DNA from: Xanthomonas prunicola
GTDB lineage: Bacteria > Pseudomonadota > Gammaproteobacteria > Xanthomonadales > Xanthomonadaceae
Reading direction: 5' to 3'
Length of the DNA: 64,000 bases
Assembly: GCF_002846205.1 (NCBI RefSeq)
Contig: NZ_PHKV01000007.1
Location: forward strand, 1-64,000
Shown here: piece by piece, positions 45,770 to 53,804 of the stretch
Layout of the letters: each line of letters opens with the position of its first letter
Position numbering within the stretch: position 1 is the first letter of the stretch
Program-made: the position numbers and the translations under genes
The notes under the pieces: generated by a model
Told to the model about the DNA's origin: nothing
The model's database searches: none
What the model saw: the letters and a program-made list of their open reading frames with translations, nothing else

Positions 45770-46891
45770 TTACGCGCTCTGCAATGCACCGCTGCTGTGG
45801 CGCACCGGCTTGGGCCGGCTCGGGAAGGCATGGCGCACGATCCGCCACATCACCTGACCGAACTGCCGCGGCAGCGAGCCGGTGTTGTAATGCTGACCGT
45901 AGCGCGCACAGACCTGTTTCACTTCGACCGCGATCTGCGCATAGCGATTGGCCGGCAGGTCCGGGTAGAAGTGATGCTCGATCTGGTGGCTCAGGTTACC
46001 CGACAGCACGTTCATCAGCTTGCCGCCAGTAAGGTTCGACGAACCGCGCAGCTGGCGCAGATACCAGTGACCGCGCGATTCGTTGCGGATGGAGTCTTTC
46101 GGGAACACTTCGGCATCGGCGGTGAAGTGGCCGCAGAAGATGATCACGAAGGTCCAGATGCTGCGCAGCACGTTGGCAGCAAGATTGCCCAGCAGCACGG
46201 TCAGGAAGAACGGGCCGGCCAGCAGCGGAAACACGATGTAGTCCTTGAGCATCTGGCGCCCCATCTTGCGGCCGACCGGCAGGAACGAGGCGCGCAATTC
46301 GGCCGCCTTCATCTTGCCGGCGAACCAGCGGCCCAGACGCAGGTCCTGGATCGCCACGCCCCATTCGAACAGCAGCGCAAATACCACCGCGATGAAGGGC
46401 TGCAGCAGGTAGAACGGGCGCCAGCGCTGTTCGGGGAAGATGCGCAGCAGGCCATAGCCGATGTCATCGTCCATGCCGCGCACATTGGTGTAGGTGTGGT
46501 GCTTGAAATTGTGCGTCTTGCGCCAGTTGTCGCCGGTGGCAACGATGTCCCACTCGTAGGTATTGCCGTTGAGCTGCGGGTCGCCCATCCAGTCGTACTG
46601 GCCGTGCATGACGTTATGGCCCAGCTCCATGTTCTCCAGGATCTTGGACAGGGTCAGCAACACCACACCGGCAATCCACGCCGGAATCAGCACACTGTGC
46701 ACGAACGCACCCAGGAACAGCAGCGCACGACCGGCCACGCCGGTCCAGCGCACGGCAGCCACGATACGACGGATGTAGCGCGCATCGGCGGCGCCGACCT
46801 GGCGCTGCACGCGGGCGCGGATGGCATCGAGCTCGTCGCCGAAGGACTGCAGTTCGGCAGCGGACAGGGCGCGGTTATGGACTCGGCTCAT
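45770..46891 (-). CDS. Membrane fatty-acid desaturase
   Basis: A di-iron acyl desaturase of 373 residues with about four membrane helices. The three His boxes are intact: HNVMHG (HxxxH) at about 92, HNFKHH (HxxHH) at about 127 and HQIEHHFYP (HxxHH) near residue 305. It introduces a double bond into fatty acyl chains of membrane lipids using electrons from the adjacent reductase. The 9-bp gap to the upstream reductase gene and the divergent TetR gene form a DesB/DesT-like or FabR-like unsaturation control unit, as known in pseudomonads. Confidence 0.94.
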   Translation of the reverse strand: MSRVHNRALSAAELQSFGDELDAIRARVQRQVGAADARYIRRIVAAVRWTGVAGRALLFLGAFVHSVLIPAWIAGVVLLTLSKILENMELGHNVMHGQYDWMGDPQLNGNTYEWDIVATGDNWRKTHNFKHHTYTNVRGMDDDIGYGLLRIFPEQRWRPFYLLQPFIAVVFALLFEWGVAIQDLRLGRWFAGKMKAAELRASFLPVGRKMGRQMLKDYIVFPLLAGPFFLTVLLGNLAANVLRSIWTFVIIFCGHFTADAEVFPKDSIRNESRGHWYLRQLRGSSNLTGGKLMNVLSGNLSHQIEHHFYPDLPANRYAQIAVEVKQVCARYGQHYNTGSLPRQFGQVMWRIVRHAFPSRPKPVRHSSGALQSA

Positions 46892-46900
46892 GAAGATTCC

Positions 46901-47977
46901 TTACAGATCCAGGATCAGGTCAGTGCTCGGGGCACTGATGCACAGGCGGACCTGTGCGGTGGGTTCGTTGCTGCGCTCACCGGTGAGCAGGTGGCGCGTG
47001 GTACCGGACTGGCGCGCGCAGGCGCAGGTGTTGCAGATGCCCATGCGGCAACCGTGTTTGGGCCGCAGGCCTTGCGCTTCCAGCCCCTCCAGCAGCGACT
47101 GACCGCGCGGCAAGGTGAGCGTACGGCCGCTGCGTGACAGCTGGACCTGTACCTGCCCTGCTTCGCTTTCGTCCAGTGCCGGCACGCTGAAGGCTTCGGC
47201 CTGAAATGCGGCCACGCGTCCTTGCAGACGTTCGCGCGCGGCTTGCACAAAACCGCCCGGGCCGCAGACCATCACATGGCGCTGGTCCAGCACGGCAATC
47301 TGATCCAGCGGATAAGTGTCGATGCGTGCGGCCGGCGTCTCGCCTTCGCGGGTGGTCAGCAACTGCACGCGCAGGCGCGGATGCGCAGCGGCCAGCGCGG
47401 CGAATTCGTCGACAAAACAGGCTTCGTCGCGCTGGCGCACCCAGTACAGCAGGTCCACGTCCATCGGCATGCCAGCGTGTGCCGCGGCCTGCAGCAACGC
47501 GCGCATCGGCGTGATGCCCGAACCGGCCGCCAGCAACAGTAACGGTGTCGGCGTCGTCGGCAACAGCATGTCGCCGAAGGCAGGGTCCAGCGACACCACC
47601 GTGCCCAATGCCGCATCGTGCGCCAGATAACGGCTCACCTGCCCGCCCTCGATCGCCTTGACGGTGATCGCCAGGCGGCCATCGGCCAGCACGGTCGGGC
47701 TGTAGCTGCGCAGCAGGCGGCGACCGTCGATCTCCACGCCCAGGCTCACATGCTGACCGGCCTGCAAGCCACGCCAATGGCCGTTGGGCTGCAACACCAG
47801 GGTCACCGCGTCGCGGCTGGCTGGGGTGCGTTCGACCAGGCGTGCCATCGGCTGTTCCAGCGTCCACAACGGGTTGATCCGGGTTGCCCAGAAATCGAAC
47901 AGGTGCGGCGACACCAGCCGGCGCGCCAGACGCGCCGGCAGCGGGGACTTGGACTTGGGAGGAGATGCCAGGTTCAT
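46901..47977 (-). CDS. Ferredoxin-NAD(P)H reductase-type flavoprotein with 2Fe-2S domain (desaturase partner)
   Basis: A 358-residue electron-transfer protein. The FAD-binding module has LLRSYSP (RxYS) at about 95, the NAD(P) module has AAGSGITPMRALL at about 147 and MVCGPGGF, and the C-terminal plant-type ferredoxin carries CRMGICNTCACA and a fourth Cys (VRLCIS). It passes electrons from NAD(P)H through FAD and the cluster to the desaturase encoded next. Start at ATG 47977 is preferred; 47995 adds six residues and lies close to the operator-like site. Confidence 0.92.
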   Translation of the reverse strand: MNLASPPKSKSPLPARLARRLVSPHLFDFWATRINPLWTLEQPMARLVERTPASRDAVTLVLQPNGHWRGLQAGQHVSLGVEIDGRRLLRSYSPTVLADGRLAITVKAIEGGQVSRYLAHDAALGTVVSLDPAFGDMLLPTTPTPLLLLAAGSGITPMRALLQAAAHAGMPMDVDLLYWVRQRDEACFVDEFAALAAAHPRLRVQLLTTREGETPAARIDTYPLDQIAVLDQRHVMVCGPGGFVQAARERLQGRVAAFQAEAFSVPALDESEAGQVQVQLSRSGRTLTLPRGQSLLEGLEAQGLRPKHGCRMGICNTCACARQSGTTRHLLTGERSNEPTAQVRLCISAPSTDLILDL

Positions 47978-48007
47978 GGGCTGCACTATACGCATGCATG
48001 CACAGCC

Positions 48008-48017
48008 GTGTATACAC
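48008..48017. promoter_or_regulatory. GTGTATACAC palindrome between the desaturase and TetR genes
   Basis: A perfect 10-bp palindrome 30 bp upstream of the reductase start and 52 bp upstream of the TetR start. It is the natural candidate operator for the divergent TetR repressor. Confidence 0.45.
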
Positions 48018-48069
48018 TTGTATATTGCCAGAGGGGCTATGATTCAGGCCCACGCCCGGCTGCACCCTC

Positions 48070-48717
48070 ATGACCTCCATCGCCCTGCCTTCCCACGACG
48101 CGCCGCCGTCCCGCAAGCCGGCGATTTCACGCGAGGATCTCATTGCTGCGGCGCTGTCGTTGATCGGACCCCACCGCAGCCTGTCCACGCTGAGCCTGCG
48201 CGAAGTGGCACGCGAGGCCGGCATTGCGCCGAACAGCTTCTACCGCCAGTTCCGCGACATGGATGAGCTCGCCGTGGCCTTGATCGATCTGGCCGGCCGC
48301 TCGCTGCGCACCATCATCGGGCAGGCCCGCCAGCGCGCCACCTCCACCGACCGCAGCGTCATCCGCGTCTCGGTCGAGGCCTTCATGGAACAGCTGCGCG
48401 CCGACGACAAGCTGCTGCACGTGCTGCTGCGCGAAGGCGCGGTGGGCTCGGACGCCTTCAAGCAGGCGGTGGAGCGCGAGCTGACCTATTTCGAAGACGA
48501 ACTGCGCGTGGACCTGATCCGCCTGGCCGCCGCCGACAACGCCAAGCTGCACGCGCCCGCTCTGGTGTCCAAGGCGATTACCCGTCTGGTGTTTGCGATG
48601 GGGGCGGTGGCGATGGATTCTCCGCCGGAGAAAGATCCCGAATTGATCGAGCAGATCTCACAGATGCTGCGCATGATCCTCACTGGCGCGCGCACCCTGG
48701 GCACACACGGCGGCTGA
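48070..48717 (+). CDS. TetR-family repressor of fatty-acid unsaturation (FabR/DesT-like)
   Basis: A 215-residue regulator. The N-terminal helix-turn-helix reads STLSLREVAREAGIAPNSFYRQFRDMDELAVAL at about 39-70, the FabR-type variant of TetR. The C-terminal ligand domain contains LREGAVGSDAFKQAVERELTYFEDELRVDL. FabR and DesT sense the ratio of saturated to unsaturated acyl-CoA or acyl-ACP and repress desaturase genes. Divergence from the reductase-desaturase pair supports this. ATG at 48070. Confidence 0.92.
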   Translation: MTSIALPSHDAPPSRKPAISREDLIAAALSLIGPHRSLSTLSLREVAREAGIAPNSFYRQFRDMDELAVALIDLAGRSLRTIIGQARQRATSTDRSVIRVSVEAFMEQLRADDKLLHVLLREGAVGSDAFKQAVERELTYFEDELRVDLIRLAAADNAKLHAPALVSKAITRLVFAMGAVAMDSPPEKDPELIEQISQMLRMILTGARTLGTHGG

Positions 48718-49159
48718 TTGTTCGCGTCGATGGTGGCGCTCACGTGAGTCATCGGGCTCGTGTGCGCACGGGCGGAGCTGACCCGGCACACAGTGCATTG
48801 CCAGACAGCCACTCGCTGCCCTCGACATGCTTTATCTCCACTGCCTGAAACCAGCGCATCGCCGGGCAATGCCTCTTCTATCCGTCCCCGCAGCGCATCG
48901 CAACCGATACACACACTGCATTCTCTTTCGACTGCCCGAAAGATAATCCGAAAATAATTGCATAAAGTGCTTGCGCAATCAAAAAGACGCAGGTAATGTT
49001 CGCGCCCTCGGCAGGCACGCCTGCACTTTCGCAGAATCAAACGCATGCACCTGCTCAATTCCGCCACATTCAATCGACTGCCCAGCGCACACCGCGCGGC
49101 ATCGTTTGTGCGCACGAAGAAAGCAGCCGTGCGCATCACCCGCTTCGACTGATGTCCTG

Positions 49160-49230
49160 ACAAGGAGATCGGTCACCCGATCTCCGAGGCAAGCGAACGC
49201 CCTCGGATGCTGCATCCGGGGGCGTTTTCG
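49160..49230 (+). ncRNA. Candidate small RNA with intrinsic terminator
   Basis: Two consecutive perfect hairpins lie far from any upstream gene. The first is GGAGATCGG/CCGATCTCC (49164-49185) with a TCAC loop. The second is a 15-bp stem with one G-T wobble (AACGCCCTCGGATGC, 49196-49210, and its partner 49212-49226), ending in TTTTCGTT, a textbook terminator. Since no gene ends here, the terminator must stop a non-coding transcript. The 5' end and promoter are not defined. An anti-sense orientation is less likely because the T-run is only on the plus strand. Confidence 0.55.
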
Positions 49231-49684
49231 TTGTGCGTTCGCATCGCCTTTTGTGGATGATCTTCCGGGCACCCGGGCATGGATTGCCCGACAACATGGA
49301 TGTTGCACACGACCAGGCGCGAGAGCGCTGTGCCCAGGTGTCGGGCACGGGTGGCGCGTGGTCATGCACATACAAAAATGACCATTTGAATAAGAGCGAC
49401 CAATAAACTAATGCGCAGCCGTCAGGCCGGCGCGGCCGGTGCTCGAATCGGTATGTACTACTCGTACACTGCGGTTCCTGCGTGCCGTCCACGCCTGCCT
49501 GACAACTGCTCGCTACGTTGTATTCGCCGCTCTAACGGTAATCAGAAACACTGCGGAAGATATTCAGCGGCCTGGAGTTTATTCCAGCTGGTGCGCGCGG
49601 CTGTGCCGTGGCGTATACCGAACTCTTTCTCAGGGTTTCTCGTTACGGGTATCGGCTCCTGGAGGAGCAGCGGCGAAAGCCGAA

Positions 49685-49713
49685 GGCCTGGTTCGATTCC
49701 GGAATACTCACCA
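49685..49713 (+). pseudogene. tRNA 3'-end-like fragment (T-arm, acceptor half, CCA)
   Basis: GGCCTGGTTCGATTCCGG has a TTCGATT T-loop in a CTGG/CCGG stem, followed by AATACTCA and CCA at 49711-49713. The matching 5' half of a tRNA is not recognisable upstream. A GGCGAAAGCC hairpin just upstream could be a long variable arm of a Leu/Ser-type tRNA. Confidence 0.35.
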
Positions 49714-49785
49714 CTGGATAGCTCAGTTGGGTAGAGCAACAGATTTGTAATCTGTCTGTCGCGGGTTCGAATCCCGCTCCATGCA
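49712..49785 (+). tRNA. tRNA-Thr(TGT)-like gene with defective acceptor stem
   Basis: The D-arm (GCTC AGTTGGGTA GAGC), anticodon arm (ACAGA TTTGTAA TCTGT, anticodon TGT at 49746-49748) and T-arm (GCGGG TTCGAAT CCCGC) are perfect. The acceptor 3' strand TCCATGC (49778-49784) pairs with the 5' side only at positions 4-7 (TGGA). Positions 1-3 mismatch and overlap the CCA of the upstream fragment. No CCA is encoded after the discriminator. It may be a non-functional relic or a phage-type gene needing CCA addition. It explains the spurious leftward ORF here. Confidence 0.6.
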
Positions 49786-50138
49786 TGACCTTCTCGGTCA
49801 TTCCTCGGGACGCAAGTCCCTTTACGGAAACGCCCATGCCGCAGGCAGACAGGCAAGCCATCGCCTGACTGTCTGCAGCAGCGGCGCCCCTGCCGGGCCC
49901 TTGCCCTGGACGCGCGTGCTGCGCCGTTCGCTACCGCTGCGCAAGACATCGCACCGCGGCAGTCACGCACTTGCAGGCGCCAACAGCGCATTGCGCCCCG
50001 CACGGCCGCCGTCACCGGCGTTTCCACCTTTCAACGCCGCGTTGCATCGGCACACGTTTCGCCAGCAGTCCGATCCGGGCGGCGGGACGGCTGCATTCCC
50101 GGATCGGACCACCAGAGCCAAACCTAAGGAGAAATGCC

Positions 50139-51263
50139 ATGTTCTGGACCAAGAGGGTCGTGATCGGTGACGGCGAGCGCGGCCTGGTGTATCGCAACCG
50201 TCGCTTCGAGTGCGTGCTTGTTCCCGGTGTGTATCGCCTGTTCGATCCATTGGGTCGCACTGAAGTCAGCGTTCACGCCATCACGCAAGGCGCCTATGAA
50301 GGCCCCGACGCGGAGATGCTGATCGACACGCTCGGCAGTACCCTGCCGCAGCATTTCGTGCTGGCCGATATCGGTACCGGACAGGTCGGCTTGCTGATCC
50401 GCAACGGCAAGCTCGCCGACGTCTTGCCACCGGGCGCGCGCATGCTGTACTGGCGTGGCCCTGCGGCGATCGAGGTGCAAAGCCTGCCACTGGGCGATGG
50501 GCTGCAGGTGCCCACCGATGTGCAGCGCAGGCTGCGTCAGCTCGGCACCCTGTCGCGGGTGGCGGTCTGCATGGACGTGCCCGCCGAGTCGCAAGGGCTG
50601 GTGTTCGTCGACGGCAAGCTGGTCGCACCGTTCGGACCGGGGGCGTATGCGTTCTGGAATTTCCAGAAGAACATCGCCACCGAAGTGATCGATCTGCGTG
50701 TGCAGTCGGTCGAGGTATCCGGGCAGGAGCTGTTGACGCGCGACAAGGTGTCGTTGCGGGTCAACCTGGCCGCCAGCATGCGCGTCACCGATGCCGTGGC
50801 AATGCGTACACGCGTGGCCAAGGCCGGCGATTATCTCTACCGCGAGTTGCAGTACGGCTTGCGGCGTGCGGTCTCGGCCAAGACGCTGGACGAGTTGTTG
50901 GGCGACAAGGCCTCGCTGGATGCGGATATCTTCGGATATGTGCGTGGCAGCGTGAGCGGCTTCGGCATCGAGGTGCTGGGCGTCGGCGTCAAGGACGTGA
51001 TCCTGCCGGGCGAGATGCGCGAGATCCTCAATGCAGTGGTGCAGGCGGAAAAGCAGGCGCAAGCCAACGTCATCCGCCGGCGCGAAGAGGCCAACGCCAC
51101 CCGTTCGTTGCTCAACACCGCCAAGCTGATCGAAGACAGCCCGGTGCTGATGCGTTTGAAGGAGCTGGAGGCGCTGGAAAAGGTCACCGAAAAGATCGAC
51201 AAGCTCACCGTGTTCGGCGGCCTGGATGGCGTGCTGAAGCAGTTGGTGACGATCAGGCAATAA
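50139..51263 (+). CDS. Slipin (SPFH/Band-7 family) protein
   Basis: A 374-residue membrane-associated scaffold protein of the stomatin-like group. It opens with MFWTKRVVIGDGERGLVYRN, the slipin start, then has two partly repeated ~100-residue strand-rich segments (GERGLVYRNRRFECVLVPG and AESQGLVFVDGKLVAPFGPG). The Band-7 core with ATEVIDLRVQSVEVSGQELL at about 185-204 and ELLGDKASLDADIFGYV follows, then a coiled coil (AEKQAQANVIRRREEANATR). ATG 50139 has AAGGAG at good spacing. rtcB follows 54 bp later, so the pair is probably one operon. Slipins are repeatedly found beside RtcB in bacteria, which suggests a membrane-linked RNA repair role. Confidence 0.9.
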   Translation: MFWTKRVVIGDGERGLVYRNRRFECVLVPGVYRLFDPLGRTEVSVHAITQGAYEGPDAEMLIDTLGSTLPQHFVLADIGTGQVGLLIRNGKLADVLPPGARMLYWRGPAAIEVQSLPLGDGLQVPTDVQRRLRQLGTLSRVAVCMDVPAESQGLVFVDGKLVAPFGPGAYAFWNFQKNIATEVIDLRVQSVEVSGQELLTRDKVSLRVNLAASMRVTDAVAMRTRVAKAGDYLYRELQYGLRRAVSAKTLDELLGDKASLDADIFGYVRGSVSGFGIEVLGVGVKDVILPGEMREILNAVVQAEKQAQANVIRRREEANATRSLLNTAKLIEDSPVLMRLKELEALEKVTEKIDKLTVFGGLDGVLKQLVTIRQ

Positions 51264-51317
51264 AGGCTGCGCGTGGCGGAAGGATCTGCCACGCCCTGCC
51301 GCAAGGGAATGACAACA

Positions 51318-52541
51318 ATGGGTACTTCACAACACTTTGAATTTCTGCATGCACAAGGCAGCACCACCCCGATCAAGGGCTGGGTGCGCGGCGTGCCACT
51401 GGAAGAGCAGGCGCATGCGCAGCTGCGCAATATCGCAGCGGTGCCGTTTGTCGGTCCGTGGGTCGCGGTGATGCCCGACGTGCATCTGGGTAAGGGCGCG
51501 ACCGTGGGCTCGGTGATTCCGACCCGTGGCGCCATCATCCCGGCGGCGGTGGGCGTGGACATCGGCTGCGGCATGGCCGCGGTGCGCACCACGCTGCGTG
51601 CCAACGACCTGCCCGATAATCTGGCGCAGTTGCGCTCCAGCATCGAGCGGAGCGTGCCGGTGGGCAACGGTCGTGGCGGCGAGCACCGCAAGTTGCCGGA
51701 CAGCATCGAAACCCGCATCGCGCAGTCGGGGTTGGTGCAACGTCTGGACGCGATCAAGCAGCAACACAAGCGCATCCGCACCGACAAGCTGGAATGCCAG
51801 ATCGGCACGCTGGGCGGCGGCAATCACTTCATCGAGATCTGTCTTGACGAAACCGATGCGGTATGGGTGATGCTGCATAGCGGTTCGCGTGGTACCGGCA
51901 ACCTGATCGGCACATACTTCATCGAGCGCGCGCGTGAGCAATTGGCGCATCGTGTGTTGGGCTTTCATCTGCCCGACAAGGATCTGGCCTTCTTCATGCA
52001 GGGCGAGCCCTTGTTCGACGAGTACGTCCAAGCGGTGTCGTGGGCGCAGGATTACGCCCGCGAAAATCGCGAGGCGATGATGGCGCGTGTGCTGGCCGAG
52101 ATGCGTCATCGCTTGCCGAAGTTCCAGCTGGAAAAGCTCGCAGTCAATTGCCACCACAACTACGTGCAGAAGGAGACGCACGCTGGCGAGGAACTGTTGA
52201 TGACCCGTAAGGGCGCGGTGAGCGCACGGACCGGCGAGTTGGGGATCATTCCTGGCAGCATGGGCACACGCAGCTACATCGTGCGCGGGCTGGGCAACGC
52301 CGACAGTTTCCACAGCTGCAGCCACGGCGCAGGGCGTGTGATGAGCAGAACTGCTGCACGTGCGCAGATCACGCTGGCACAGCACCGCGAGGCCACCGCG
52401 CATGTGGAATGCCGTAAGGATGCGGCAGTGATCGACGAGTCGCCTGCGGCGTACAAGTCGATCGATGCGGTCATGGCCGCGCAGCAGGATCTGGTTGAGG
52501 TGCTGCACACCTTGCGCCAGGTGGTGTGCATCAAGGGGTAG
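51318..52541 (+). CDS. rtcB: RNA-splicing ligase RtcB
   Basis: A GTP- and Mn-dependent ligase that joins 2',3'-cyclic phosphate to 5'-OH RNA ends, and repairs tRNA and rRNA cuts. From ATG 51318 it is 407 residues, the short bacterial form. Metal and guanylylation motifs are present: MPDVHLGKGATVGSVIPTRG at about 51-70, VGVDIGCGMAAV (metal Cys), GGGNHFIEI, HSGSRGTGN (metal His) and SCSHGAGRVMSR, whose His is the predicted GMP-accepting residue. AAGGGA lies 9 nt before the chosen ATG, whereas the alternative ATG 51309 abuts it. A strong terminator follows. Confidence 0.95.
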   Translation: MGTSQHFEFLHAQGSTTPIKGWVRGVPLEEQAHAQLRNIAAVPFVGPWVAVMPDVHLGKGATVGSVIPTRGAIIPAAVGVDIGCGMAAVRTTLRANDLPDNLAQLRSSIERSVPVGNGRGGEHRKLPDSIETRIAQSGLVQRLDAIKQQHKRIRTDKLECQIGTLGGGNHFIEICLDETDAVWVMLHSGSRGTGNLIGTYFIERAREQLAHRVLGFHLPDKDLAFFMQGEPLFDEYVQAVSWAQDYARENREAMMARVLAEMRHRLPKFQLEKLAVNCHHNYVQKETHAGEELLMTRKGAVSARTGELGIIPGSMGTRSYIVRGLGNADSFHSCSHGAGRVMSRTAARAQITLAQHREATAHVECRKDAAVIDESPAAYKSIDAVMAAQQDLVEVLHTLRQVVCIKG

Positions 52542-52570
52542 AAAAAGGGCCGCACTAGCGGCCCTTTTTT
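52542..52570 (+). terminator. Rho-independent terminator after rtcB
   Basis: AAAAAGGGCCGC and GCGGCCCTTTTTT pair around ACTA directly after the rtcB stop. The U-tract is six bases long. Confidence 0.9.
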
Positions 52571-52747
52571 CTTGCACACGCCTCGCGTACAGGAGTCAGC
52601 AACCTCATCCGCAATGCGATGCACAGTTCAGTCATGTCGCGATGACACTCACATCAAAGCACGCACGTTTCACTCTTTCGACGCCATCGTTGCGCCTCGT
52701 TCGCGACCTGATCTACAGGGCGCATCCATCAACAATCCGGAGGCGGT

Positions 52748-53548
52748 ATGAGCAATCTCAATGAGCAGGAACGCAAAGAAGAAGCAAAGGATTTGAACCG
52801 CGACCCGATCTCCGGTGCACCCGGGGCGCATCCGGTTGGCGTGAGCGTTGGTGGCATCGCCGGTGGTGCAGCAGCAGGCGCGCTCGCAGGCACGGTATTC
52901 GGCCCGCTTGGTACCTTGATCGGTGCGGCAGCCGGTGTGGTCGCAGGCGCTGCAGCCGGTAAGGGCGTGGCTGAACGTCTCGACCCGACGGTAGAGACCG
53001 AATACTGGCGCCAGGAACATCGCAATCGTCCTTACTACAAGGAAGGCACCGATTACGATCGCGACTATGCAACCGTCTATGGATTCGGTTTGCAGGCTCG
53101 CGAAACCCGCCCCACCAGCACCTGGGAAGAAACCGAAGCCACACTGGCTGGCGAATGGCCGCGTAACCGCGGTCAATCGCGCCTGGAATGGGACCGAGCC
53201 CGTCTTGCCGCACGCGATGCGTGGGACCGTGCAGACCGCACCCACACGGTCTACCGCGACAGCGACACGCATTACGCAGGCCGCTTCGACAGCGCCAGCT
53301 ACCGCGATACCGACTATTCCTATGACGACTATCGCCCGGCCTATCGCTATGGCGTGCAGGCGCGCCAGCAGCACGCCGGCCGCCAGTGGGATGACCACCT
53401 GGATCGCGATCTGGGCGAAGGCTGGGACCGCTTCAAGGCCAATTCGCGCCTGAGCTGGGAAAAGGCCAGGCATGCAGTGCGTGAGGCATTCGACTCTGCG
53501 CATCACGATGCAACGGCGCGTCGCAATCCGACCGACCCGCGTGTTTAA
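52748..53548 (+). CDS. Glycine-zipper stress-type protein with a duplicated aromatic motif
   Basis: A 266-residue protein of unknown function. Residues about 28-80 are a hydrophobic glycine zipper (GGIAGGAAAGALAG, then GTLIGAAAGVVAGAAAGKG), likely membrane-inserted. After it come two related ~60-residue units, at about 98-160 and 198-255, each with YGxxxQAR, a Trp-rich middle and an SRLxWxxARxAxRxAxDxA helix (SRLEWDRARLAARDAWDRA; SRLSWEKARHAVREAFDSA). Similar aromatic units occur in osmotic or general-stress proteins (recalled). ATG 52748 with GGAGGCGGT upstream. Confidence 0.75.
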   Translation: MSNLNEQERKEEAKDLNRDPISGAPGAHPVGVSVGGIAGGAAAGALAGTVFGPLGTLIGAAAGVVAGAAAGKGVAERLDPTVETEYWRQEHRNRPYYKEGTDYDRDYATVYGFGLQARETRPTSTWEETEATLAGEWPRNRGQSRLEWDRARLAARDAWDRADRTHTVYRDSDTHYAGRFDSASYRDTDYSYDDYRPAYRYGVQARQQHAGRQWDDHLDRDLGEGWDRFKANSRLSWEKARHAVREAFDSAHHDATARRNPTDPRV

Positions 53549-53804
53549 TCGCTCGTAGCGGCTTGGCAGAACGCGCCGCCGTCGCGCGATACGTTGCATC
53601 AGAACGGGCCCGCTTGGGCCTGTTCTGCGCTGTGGTGTGGAGCGATGCACGCTGAAGCGTCCGTTCGCCTGCACCCGGAGCGCTTCTGCACAGGCATGCA
53701 TTTGAGGCTAATCAACCCAACAAGCCTTCGATGCGCGCCTGGGCTCCATCACGCACAGAGGCGACGCATGCGTGGCCACACTCCCTCCATGCGCCACGAT
53801 GCAA

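Larger units (their letters stand above)
48718..50138. other. Gene-poor region with RNA elements
   Basis: 1.4 kb with no credible protein gene. Open frames on both strands lack ribosome sites and family resemblance. It holds a likely small RNA (49160-49230) and tRNA-like sequences (49685-49785), followed by short hairpins (49785-49801 and 49836-49876). Confidence 0.6.

Noticed and set aside
48486-49163. 225-codon open frame on the minus strand over the TetR gene end
   Set aside because: It overlaps antisense a well-supported gene and has no start or ribosome site of note.
49960-49980. Possible sigma-54 promoter upstream of the slipin gene (CACGCACTTGCAGG)
   Set aside because: The TTGC half fits but the GG half is missing at the required spacing.
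49542-50027. Leftward frames across the tRNA-like region (with GFEPATDRLQICC-like text)
   Set aside because: This string is a common artefact of reading a tRNA-Thr gene as protein. The tRNA-like sequence explains it.
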